From Aphis gossypii (taxonomy: Eukaryota > Arthropoda > Insecta > Hemiptera > Aphididae): DNA of 64,000 bases. The stretch lies in NCBI RefSeq assembly GCF_020184175.1, contig NC_065530.1, positions 25,893,260 to 25,957,259 on the forward strand, given 5' to 3'. The notes beneath the pieces are model-generated. The model searched no databases, was not told where the DNA came from, and saw nothing but the letters and a program-made list of their open reading frames with translations. Each line of letters starts with the position of its first letter. Within the stretch, counting starts at the first letter, position 1. Shown piece after piece: positions 28,801 to 42,100 of the stretch. Position numbers and translations under genes: made by a program.

Positions 28801-31800
28801 AAATTTGATACATTTTAATTATCTAAATGATATAAGTGTAATTATTAATACGTAGCGTTTAGAAACAAAAGTATGTCATGTTTTAAATTATATATAATAT
28901 TATAATATACAACATCACAATTTAGTCTTATAAATGAATGAGCGTATTATTTAAATTAATAAGTTACAGGTACAGCAATTTTAAAACAACTTACCAAATA
29001 CCATTGATCAACAAATAATGGATCAGGGAACCGTAACACTGGTTTTGAACTAATGTGTTTTGTAACATTTCGAGTTGGTGCAAAATCTCTTTTAAATCTT
29101 TTGAGCTCATACTGTTGTTGTGACCATACGATCTGAAAAATAAGTAAATAAATGTTATTTATTTGTTAATATTAATAATTGTATTAGCAAGGTAGGTAAT
29201 ACATTTTAAAACTCGGAGATTATGTTGATAATATTTATACGTATTTATGATCAATGATTACGAAAAATATAAAATAATATCTATCATATTTAATAAATAA
29301 AATAAAAACATATATATTGGTTTTAGTATCATTGTTTTATTCATTAATGTGCTATTATACTTTATGAAATAAAGCAAAAACAAACACAATTTGCAAAATA
29401 ATTATGAAGTTATAATAGTCTAAAACAATTTATTGAGGTTATTAAAATAGACGATTGGTTTTAAATTTCTTTATAGTAAATTGTAAATCAATAGCTAGTA
29501 GAAACATAGTTTGTTTAAAAAAATTACTTATTTAATGATCATCAACTAAAAGTATAACATTATAGTGTATTCGTTAATATAATATTCACATAAAGATAAA
29601 AATAGGTATTATTAAATTATGCACATTTGATTATTGTAAATTTAATTTTACAGCATACAACTAAAATATAACAAACACATTAAAATACGGAATTAAATAA
29701 AAAAAAACTATTGGTTTTCCATAATCTTAATAGATAATAATTGAATCCACATAATATGGAACTCGTATAGTAAATTAATTAAACGAACTTGAACATAATC
29801 GTATATTAGTAAAATTATGTTATAAATATAAAACATTGTACATATTACACATAATATATACTATTTATAGAGATACTTGTCTGCTCGAGATACAAAATTC
29901 AAGAAGGTAACTTAGTTATATAACCTAAGTTATTTTGCAGTCACGTCCCACGTGGTTAGAAACTGCTTTGCTTGATGTTAACCAAAGGTATGCCACCAAT
30001 ATAAACGAAAACTTGTCAAACACGGTATCTGCGGTAAAACTTGATAATCACGAAACAATCGATTCGTGGAAATTCAACGAAAGTCAAGCAAACAAATAAC
30101 TCGACAACTACTGATTGTAATACCTTAAGCTTATTTTTGTATTTAATTGTACTTTGTCATTACTTTGGATCAATAAACTTAACAATAATGTTTAAATTCA
30201 TTTATTTTTTTAGCTTTTTTTTAGTTACCCAACGTACGTAAAGACGTATTAATTCAAAAGTAATTATATTTTAAATAATAAATAATATGTATTAAAATAA
30301 ATGAGTTTGTACAATTGAACGCCATAGTGTTTTAATACACAAATTGCACAATATATTATCACTACACAATAATTGTATTCTTATATAAGTACAAATATTT
30401 TAATTAAAACGCAGATATACACCTACAGCTTTATATGTATTTTCTTTATTTATAATTACATATATTTAAATTAAACATAGTGTATATTATTTTACTAGTA
30501 TAAAACCATAATTAAACTCACGCCAAAATAACGTTACTGAATGTTTCTGCACCTTCACTAACAATCCTTGTAATTTCAAATATTCTAAATATTTACTATG
30601 TCTATTATACTAGGAGCATATTGCATAATTTTCTAAATAAAAATATATTCAATTGAATAGTTTCGGTAAAATAAGCTTTAATGTTCAACGTTTGCACAAT
30701 AATACATTAGTTAAGTATATGCATAAACAAATGAAAAATATTTTACTGGTATATAAATAAAACATCAAACATGTAATAGTATTTATATTATTATTATATT
30801 TGTTTAAATAATTCTTAAAAAATAAACTTAAAAAAAAATATAAAAATAATTTCAGAACTATTTTATAGTTTATCAAATATTACCTAAGTTTTAATGTATA
30901 ACATATAAAATGGTATAGTTACTTGAAGAATCTTCAAAAATATTTTTTAAATGCAACTTTAAATAATTTTAAGTTCAAAGTTTCAGCAAATCTGCCTAAT
31001 TATTTTTAAGAATAGTGATTTATACATATTAGAATTGTGAGTTATTATAAAACTAATATAATTTATATGAAGCATAGTTTATTTTTGATGTTCAGACGGT
31101 ACATTTGGTTTTATAAATGAATACAATTTTTTTTACAATACGGTATTTATAATTATGTTTGCCATAGGCAAAGATAATCCCGTATCAATCTTTACTATCA
31201 GTTGGTATTACAGAAATTCTATTTTCCCGTGTACATAATGCTATTATCAAACATTCAATGTAACTATCTTTTGAAGACTATACTAAACATAATATCACAA
31301 GCTATAGTATAACGATGAACTTAATAAATAAACACTGTGTAATTTATACAGTAATCTGATCACACAATGCGTATTATAAGCTATCATCTATGCTCGTTGT
31401 GCGTAATATCATATTTCTTTAGCGTTATCTATTGAAAGTAAAAACACCTAATACATTCACTTGTCAACGGAATTACGTTTTCTTTCAAATACACATCATG
31501 ATAATCATACGCATAAAGCTACTTTTAAATTATATATGTTTACATAAATGTATATTGTATAGTATGTAGTATACGCACTAAGTGCATTCTTTCTTTTCAA
31601 AAAAAAGGACGTCCATTTCGTAAAATATATCCATATATTGTATTGTATAATATTATGTTGTTTTTTACATAGCATACTTATATGATAAATATAAATATAC
31701 GTTTTAAAGAAAATGCATTACACCTGGATTACAGGTTTTCAAATTTCATAAAATTTATTTTTTTAAATAGTTCATTTATATGAAAATTATGAAATTAAAA

Positions 31801-34800
31801 TCAAGTTAAGAATCTTTAAAAGTATCTTTTTTTGTTTATTGTATGGAACAATTAAAATAAATCGTTAAAACCATGTATTAGTTACTTTATAAAAATACTT
31901 TAAGTTGTATGCAATGTATTATTTAATATGTGTGTTTTACTTAATATTGTTTGATAATTATTTCAAAAAACATAATATTTATAAAATAAAAGTCAGTAAT
32001 TATCCTTATAATATACTTATAGTACATAGTAGTTCGCAAATCATTACGGCTATAACGTTGTTAAATCATAATTTTTAATAATTTATGTTTAATATGTGTA
32101 ATAATCACTTATCAATACTAATTAACCATGAAAATACACATACAAAAACATTATTTTTTATTAATTGCATTAAATTATTTTAAGAAAAGTGATATTTTAA
32201 ATTTTTAAATATTTCAAATTAACAACCCAAATAATTATATAAATAATAATAATATTATTGATGTAATAATATTAATAATAATATCAATCCTAACTAAGCA
32301 AAATATAATAATATCAAATCATATATTATATATTATGCTAGTACCAACACAAAAAAATAAGCTAGACAATAAAATGTATATTATGGAACATTATGAAAAG
32401 CTTTAAATCAGAAAATAATATAATGAATCAATGTAATTGGATATTAATAACTAATTAGTTCATTATATTTTAAGAATTACCAAGTAGACAGCTAGGACTT
32501 CTCAGCAAAGTTTTACTTTTAATTTAATCATAAAATCGATAAGGCTATAACAATTAAGTAGGTACGCGTCTAACAATAGTTTGTACCTAATGAGTAATTT
32601 AGCCACTAAGCATTTTTTAATTATTAATTTATTAAATCGTGAATTTTAAGAATAGCGTTTGTTGTAAATTCTAATGCTTCAAAATTAATAATTATTTTGA
32701 CTAATTATGAACTATGAAAAATTTAATACATTTAGGATACATCAATATTATTTAATTTTAATATACTTTTATGGGTCAATAAACATTTGCATTGTCATTA
32801 TTCGAGTTCAAAGAAAAATATTTCGTATTTATTCGTTACGTTATCGCCATTTCAACTTATACGTATCCATCAGGAAGATATTTTATGTAGCATCAAAATT
32901 GTTTAAACTATGGTTTTTGTAGTTTAATGATTATTAAATTTACTTATGTTTTGTTTTTGTTTTATGGTGCTTTATTACAGATAGTATTCGATTTTACTTT
33001 TTATTTTATCTTAATATCTATACACATCGTCCAATGGTGAAAATCATGATTGTAACGTCAATCTTGAGAACAACGTCATCTTTATCAATTTTCATCTGGT
33101 ACGCTATAATGTGGTATATAATTAATTGGTTTATAATATAATTGAACATAAATTAATGTTGAATTTTGGTTGTGAGATATTAATTGCGTATAATGACTTC
33201 ATGAATGTCTACAATAATATTAATTTTAATAACATAATTTGATTTTGAAATAAAATTTGTTTCAAAGCACAAACGTATTCATGTACAAATCTCACAGTTA
33301 AAAAAATTATCAATAAACATAGGTTATGGCTTAGAAATTTAGAATTATCAAAAATTGAATCAATTATGCGGTTAAGAACTTAAAAAGAAAAGAAACTGTT
33401 TGTATAGAATCTATCTCTATTGTGATAAAAATAATTTTATATTATGTTGAACCTATAATTTTTTATAATTATTATTTATGCCTTATTTATAAGACAACAT
33501 TGTAAAATGACCTGGCTCAAAAAAAAAAATAATAAGTTTGACTAAGAAAACAAAAAATTATATCAACAGGCTCAAACCCAAATAACTCAACCGTTAGATA
33601 TTTTGAACGCTGGCTTCATGTATTAGGAATCTTCATTAATAGCAAATAGAGAACTTTTCGAAGAAAATGGTAGTTCGGGTCAAAATGGAGTATTAGTTAC
33701 AACTTTACAAGTCAATCACCAAAATACACACAGATATAATGACGTATCGTCCATATGTGGTTGATGTAAAAACGGCAATATTCGCGGAGAGTATGTGAAA
33801 ACTTCAATCACCGGAAAGTATTTTATTGTTTAATATTAATCTAAATATACCACCTAATACACATAAATATTTCTTTTTATCTGAACGAGTATTTGAAATC
33901 GTCTATAATTAAATTTACTGAATTATTCAAATAACAGGAGTATTAGGTACTGATTTTTGTATAACATAAAAACATACTAATTGTAGCATCAAGTCAATTA
34001 TATCTACACTTATATCCAAACCTTCAAGTTTAAGTACTAATTAGCATAATGTAGTTTAAACTTCATATTTTTATATTTATTATAATATTAATGTTGTTAA
34101 ATAGCACCGTAAATGATTATTATTATAGAATTAGTTAAAATAATTGTAATTAAGTAGAATTATCAATAGTGCATACACAATACGTCGATTCGTGCTAATT
34201 TAAATATTATTAGTTTAATACGTATATATTTAAATAGTATAATTAAAGAATCCTTCATATCAATTATTTAAATATAATATATATTATATATACTGTTGGC
34301 TCAGCACATATTAAATAAATATTAACAAATATTAAATCGAGTAGTTAGTGTCTGGATATTTGAATGCATTTTTTGGTTAACAGTTGGTACCTAATTATTT
34401 GTAAAATAATAGTTCAATATATTAATATTCAGAGCATTTTCTTTTTAGATATTTTATGGTGGATTCGAATCTAATAATTTCTTAAGAAATTACGTTGTCG
34501 TATCAAATAACCTTACTATAAGAATACACAATTATAAAATTAAGTTTAAATTTTATTTTTCTACAGTCGCGTCACGCCAGTCATGCTGTGCACACGTATA
34601 TTGTTATCACAGTGTTATGTATAACTTAGTTATTTTAATATCTACGGAATCATAAGGGCGCTTCACCTTCGGTGCAGTTAATTGTGTCGTTTTGACGACA
34701 GAATCGCAGATCTGCAAGATATCGTCACTACTCAGTTTTCCGAGGATATTTAATATAAGATTCTTATATTAAAACTAAAAATTAATTTTAAATTATTATT

Positions 34801-36091
34801 TTGTATTTGTATTAAACTATAATATAATTGTCAACAACTCATATCTGCTAGAATATCTAATTCTGTTACTCCAAAGCACCGTCGCACACGGTAACCTTTG
34901 GCCCCCGCGATTAGATTAAACCGTTTGCACCATGCCGCATGGCTCGCACGCAAACACTTATAAAACCATATCGCCAATTACAATTATAAATAAGCAGAAC
35001 GTAATTAAGCAAAAAAAAAAATGTCTACGAATTCAAACAAAATATCCCTCAATAACCTACAACACCAACTATGCCACCTAATGAACTTAAAAAAACAAAG
35101 CTATTTGCCTCTCCAAATCGCTACAGCGCTCTCGTCGAGACTGCAGATGATAACGTCGACCTACCAGAGTCTCTCAATCAGCGACTAACTGATACTACTA
35201 CACCTACACTGACGAAAGTGTCATTGCCACCACCTAAAAAGGCGTATTAAATTACTCAGACCTACATTCTGAATTTACGGAACTAATCGGTCTAAACAGC
35301 TTCATATTATGTAAATCAAAGTCTACCCATTTAAAAATAAAAACCGAAAAACTTGATGACTATTGAAAACTAATACATTTTTCAAATGAAAAAGAAGCAT
35401 CATTCTATACATATCAACTTCAATCAGATAAATCTTACAGAGTGGTCATTAGAAATCTCCACTCCTCTACCCCAATTACTGATATTTAATAATCTTATTC
35501 ATGTCGTAGTACCTTCACTGGGAGGCCTCTGCAATCTGTCTAATCTGTATTTTTATTTTTATTTATTTTAGATTATTATACCATCAATTGCTCTTATTGT
35601 TCTTTTTTTTTTTTTGAAACAGATTGAATAAATTTAATATTAACCAACAACATTTTATTCTCCAACCTTATATGGATTATATTAGAGGTTAAGCAAACTT
35701 TACATTATGACTAACAATTATAGGTTAATACTCATCAAAAACAATATGTATTGAGACCATTATAATTAATATACGTAAACGGTGTTCGATTTACCAAATC
35801 TTAATTATTATAACAATTGAGAGTATGATATAGAGCATATCATATTAATTTACAAGTGAACATATACACTAATATATATCTTACTAAAGCAAGTAATCAC
35901 ACTAAACCGTTTCAAATCGAATTAATTTAAGCATATCGTAGCAATAACAAACATCAAACCCGATCCTAACAATACATCTCTAAAATCATGATAATATAAT
36001 ATCCCAGAAAACACCAATTATAACCAAGATAAGAGCATTAAGGAAATAAATATATACATATATGTATATATTACATATATGTATATATAAC

Positions 36092-36124
<33 letters not shown>

Positions 36125-39100
36125 CATGTTACGCTTAATAATAAATGGTATTAGAATAATAATACGCAAATGTGAAAACAATAATGAAAAAAGAAGCCAC
36201 TAAACGATCTTAATTACCACAAACACTATTCGTAGATTATTATTTTCTGTATATATTAAATATTTCATCGATTAACGCATACTATGTAACAACTGGAACA
36301 CTGCACATAATATTTCTAAAGGATCACAATCGCTTTACATTTTTGGTTTGTTCCTTCATATTCATTTATTTGACTCTTTTTACACTCGTCTCGTCTTACA
36401 TACATTTCGTCTCGATTATATACTAAAATTTGTTACCAGTAAATATTTTTAAAAGTAATTGTTAATTTACTTATAGGTATATATTTTATTAACTATTATA
36501 ATATTAAAAGTAATTTATTGAGATTTAAGTTAACTTTTTTGTTTTTTTCAATAGTTACATGCAATTATGTAAGCCTTTTAATTGGTTAAGAAGATTTTAT
36601 TGCTACGCTAATTAATTCATAGACGCATTAAAAATGTAGTAGCAACTTTAATATACAACAAAAATATAAAATTATAGATTATAATTTATAACTATTAGAT
36701 ATTGTGTATTATTTTGTAGGTGATTAAAATTAAAAACCATAACTAAAATGTATGATTAACCTACTGAAATGTTAAGCTAATTTAGAATTATTTTAAAAGT
36801 ATTTTTTTGTAAATGTTCCCCATTCTTACATACCATACGTTGTAAAATATATTGAAACAATTTTCAAAGTTGGCCCATCAAAATATCAATACGTCACGTC
36901 AAAAGTTATGAAAGTTCGCTGATAAAGTAGTTAGAAAATATCTGTAGCCGAAGGTAAATCAATCATTTTGATTATAATTGAATTATGAAGCAACTAAAAG
37001 AAAAAAAATTATAAAATATTTTATTTTATATATATACTTTTTTTTTGTTAAACGTCTTATAAAACTTTCAGATTAACCTTCAACCTTTAGATCAATGTAG
37101 AACACTAGTCGGCTTAAATTAAATTTTTCAGAACATTCATTAATACATTTCAAAACATTTTCAATCATTCGAGGGATTTAAATCAAACCTTTATTATTAG
37201 TCTAAAATTTTTTTATTGCATTAACATTACCATGAATATTTAGTTACAAAAAACTATGTCAATCAAATAAAACCATGAATTTATAACAATATTGTTAAAA
37301 TATGTTTATTGTTTAATAGTTTAATGATAATAAAATATGTAGATAATTGATTATATACTATATTATTTCATGAATTATACAATTATTGTAAATATTTTAC
37401 ATAGTTGCAATCATTATTATAATATTAAATGTTAAGTATAAATTATTATATTTGCAAGAATTTATAAAATATGACAATTTAAATGTTAAATGCAAACTTT
37501 AGCAATTATAATTTACATTTAATTTAGAACGAAAACATTTATGTGAAACTTATGACTTCTAAACTATATATACATGGGTAATTATTTTGTCACTGATATA
37601 AAGTGTAAAAAACTTGAATTTATTACAAATTAATTTACTTCAATAACCCTTAAATAATTGATAAAATGTTGTCAAACTGAATAAACAAAATCTAAGGCAT
37701 TTACTGGTGTTTTAAGACTTAGAATCTAAACTTACTCAACCTGACCTAACTTCCTCACAAATATAATGCTGACTTAGTCCAATATCAGTATTATAATTTT
37801 CTTTTTGATTTATTCAAATATTTTTTAAATTACGTATTTTAGTTGTTTAAAAATCTGTGAAAAAGAATATCTCTGATTTCAATTACAATCAATATAATAA
37901 CATTTATTTTTATCTAGACAATTTTTAAATTTTAAATTGTTATAATAAGTACATATCATTTTAAAATTATTTGATTTGTTTTATTATGTTAATTAATTGA
38001 TTAAGTAATTTATTTTTTATTAATTTTATTATAAATAAACATTCACTTTTGTTTAAATTATTTATATAAAACTTATAAAATTCTAAATATAATATTATTA
38101 TATCGATTACTACAGTTCATGATAATTTGTATCCAGAACATTTAATACATTTCCATCCATTTTATTTTACAAATCACGATTTATGAGTGAACATTTCCTT
38201 TGAAATGTTGAAAGCTGCTTTTGTTTTGAACAATATTAGCACGCACGGTCAAAAACACGCTGTACGCAGCCAAGTATGGTATAATATTTTACACGACCAG
38301 CGAAAGGTTAGAATTAGGTCACTCATTTGCCAAGAGCAAAAAATGTTAATGACAGCTTTTTCAATTTATTTTTACTATGAATAAATAAAATAATACCTAA
38401 TGCATTCAACAAACAGATGATATGAATATTATTACAATAGTGTACGAAATTTAAACGCAAAGTTATTTTAGCTTATAGATCAAAATAATATGTATTAATC
38501 AATTTAAAAATAATTAATTAAGTATCTTATTTATTAAAATATTAAATCAATAATTATTCAGTATTGTTAATAAACGTAAATTTTTTTTGTTTATAATTTG
38601 TTAATTATTATAATAAATAATTATATTAAACAAATTTAAGTTAAGTGATAAATGTTTATAGTAGTAATATGTTTGTACTGATTTTTGACGAAATCATAGC
38701 TTAAAATATTATACTTATTTTGAGTTATTACAAAATAAATATGCATCATCATTTATTGATAATAACGATATTGGTAACCTTGATATTGACAAGTCAATAT
38801 TGACGTCGAACAAAGTGTCGTATAAAACATTAGCAGTATAAATATGTTAATACATACTCTTAATATTTTGAAAAATGTATTATACAAGGAAAAACTGTAA
38901 TTTCAGAAAGCTTCAATTATTAAGTTTTTTTTTTAAATTATAAAAAACATACGATTTTTTAGAAAACTTGTTTTGTGTAAATACGTATTAAATATTTTCA
39001 GCATATTTAGTCAATTTAACGCTTTTTCCTTCCCCTCACCATAAAATATCAATTAAATTCAATTTTATACTATAAACTACCCTCAAAGTTGAAGGTTTTC

Positions 39101-42100
39101 TTATTTATCCTAAAGATGACGTCAGAACCACACATTAAAAAAAAAAAGAAAAGTTTGTTATGAAATCAATATGTTCATTTCCATACTTAAAGTATAAAAT
39201 AATAATTGAATTATTATCAATAATATTATACAAAATAGTTTTTTTAGGTATATCTTTTGGTTCAACAATTAGAAGTTATTTCGCCAAACTAATAATAATC
39301 TAATATTAACACAAGGAATATGAATAAAAATAAAATTATTTTTTAATGACATTACCAATATTATTGATAATATCACATAGGTAATCCATAATTTGTATTT
39401 ATCAATCTAAACAATATGATGAATTGATAATATGAAAAAAAATAAATTAAAAATTCACTTATTCTAAAATCTAATCAGATTATTTAATAAGTACAATGGT
39501 AAGTGATTATTATTATCATTAACTATATAATAAATTAACTTTATACAAATCTAAATAAAAAATGTAATAAAAAAGAAGGGTAACTAAAAAACTTTATTTT
39601 ATCAAATGACGCGTAAATAATATAAAATAACGTCTAACAAAAACACACATAAATAAAATGAATTCAAAAAAGAAATGAAGATTACAATTACATATTCGAC
39701 CTAATTCTTTCAAGAGATTTATCTTTGCAATAAAGACATTGGTACTAAATTTTGTTGCTATCTGTTGAATTATTTATTTCAATCAACAGAAGATAAATCA
39801 AATATTTTTAAATAATAACTTTGTATCTGAAACTTGAACATCCAACCTTTATTGAACATTTACTTCAATATAAAGCCTTTCATTTTTTTTAAGTTACTAA
39901 AAAATAACCTCGACATGTATGATATTGTATTATAATATATTTCAAAATTATATAATTACTAAATATATAATTTGGTATATTTGTGTATTGATGTATAACT
40001 TTATAAATATATTACAAAAAATCTCAACATTTTTTAAAATAATACCTCAAATAAATTCTTACTATCCCGTCTATTGTTTTATGAGTATTTTCTGAAATGA
40101 TATTATAAACTTCTAAATTTGTCTAAAAATGATGGAAATTAAACAAAGTTTATTTTTAATATATTTTAGAAATACAATGGATACTACAATTTATTTTTTA
40201 TTTAAATAGCAACATGAACTCTTAATAATTACATAATAACTGATATTAGTCATAATCTTTATGGTTTTAAAATTGGGCATTACTTATAATTAATCGTTAA
40301 CACATAGTGTTACAAATATTTGACAGTATTTCTAAACTATAACAAAATAATTTGTATACATTAATACACACGAATTAAATTTTTGATGTCAACAAACAAA
40401 TACATTTCATAACTATTAATTATCGATACTGATAATTATTTAAAAATTTGGTTAAATTTATTACTTTTTTCAAACAGTAAAACAGGATATCATAACAACA
40501 TTTAATTTATATCAAGCAGTAGTGTAATTTAAAAAAAAACACTTCAAGTTAACAATTCTTTATTATTGAACAAATAATTGACTAAAATTGACTAAAATAA
40601 TACAATTTATTCAGTTTTTTTAAAATTTTTTATGAAAAATAACTTTAATTCATAATTATTTAAATTAATTTCAAAGTACGTATATTAATGTTTTATAAAA
40701 AATTGTTCCATTAAATGTATACCCAATATATTAATGAATTTTGATAATAATTTGTAATAATATTATATTTTTTTTTTTTTTTTTAATTGAAAGTTTTAAC
40801 ATATTAGTAAGAATAAATACTTTGTATGAAAATTGAAAATATATTTTTCAAAAAAATTATATATAATACATGTATAATGTATATGTATATGTTGATAAAA
40901 CAATAATTTTATTGTTTGATAATGAAATATTACCACAGCGAATATTACACTATTAGTGATCAAAAAAAAAAATCGTTTAATTACTTTTTATAAATTACTT
41001 TCCTGACTCTCAAAAATATTTTATTGTTGCTTGTACTATCATACCAAATCAATTTTGTAATAAACAATAATTAATTTAACTAATACCGACATCTCTATGT
41101 TTTTCAATAACAAAGGACTTATTGGGAATTTGTTATAGTTAAGTTAATAATTTATATTATATACATTTTTTTTTTTTTTTTAATACAGTTTATTTTTAAT
41201 AAAATTCAAATCAGCCATGAATATAATGTTCTAACAATTTTAGATAGATCTATAAATTTCAAAATATATTTTTAAGTAAATTATTAAATACCTTTTCTCA
41301 ATATATTTACTAAGTATAAAGCTAAACTCTTGGAATCATAAAAAATAATAGTATGAAAATATTTTACCCAGCTCAAAATCGAATATGCATATATTCGTCT
41401 TCAAATCTAAAGTAGGTATACTTCTTAAAGTTATAGAAACACAATTAATATTGAAAAATTGTTATCGTTGTTATTATTTTAATATGAATTTTCCTAATCA
41501 CAATATACCCAAAATGCAATCTCTTTTTATTTTATATTTTATAATTAAATAATAATAAACGATTGAAAGCTGATAATTTTTGATTTTTTCAATTTATATA
41601 TATTATGTAAAATAATTGGTTTCTAGTTCAAAATACTTCAAAATCTAACAAAATGTTCCTTATACATTTTTCTTACACAAATTTAAAAATATCAAAAATA
41701 CTATGTGAAGTTATAATATAGAAGAAAATAATAATTTCTCCTCTTATCGATATGTGATTTAGATAATATTTATTTTAAAAATTTAATTTGAGTAGCCTTT
41801 TTTATCATAAATAACCTGAACAGAAAAAATCTGTTAGACTAAAATTATAAACGATTATTTTTATACGATAAGTAGTATATTAAATTTAAAAATGTATCGC
41901 GGTGAGCAAATTCTGCAATATTAAATGATATATACTCAATACTCATGGACAATTGCATACAGTTATTAATTTGTAATTTGGTCAAAAACCAAAGCCTAAC
42001 ATTTTTCTCATATCTTATATTGAAAAGATATTAATAAAAACTTCAGAAGTTAATGTTTTATCGTATCTAGAAATCACTTTTTCTTCATATAACTCCATTT

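Larger units (their letters stand above)
34560..35640 (+). mobile_element. Decayed non-LTR retrotransposon (LINE) fragment, antisense to the host gene
   Basis: The core is a broken ORF1 (35021-35489) of the Jockey/I-like type with a gag zinc-finger-associated (PRE_C2HC-like) domain. Sequence before it (34560-35020) is clearly less A+T-rich than the surroundings, with repeated CG dinucleotides, and fits a LINE 5' UTR. It is interrupted by an A+T stretch at about 34747-34850 that holds a 25-bp palindrome. No endonuclease or reverse transcriptase reading frame follows. After 35489 the sequence changes to a short block ending in T-rich tracts (35490-35625), perhaps a remnant of the 3' end left by an internal deletion. 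Outer borders and target-site duplications could not be fixed. Confidence 0.7.

Noticed and set aside
38187..38384. 65-codon plus-strand ORF with mixed composition
   Set aside because: No recognisable family, no splice partners, antisense within the furin-like intron.
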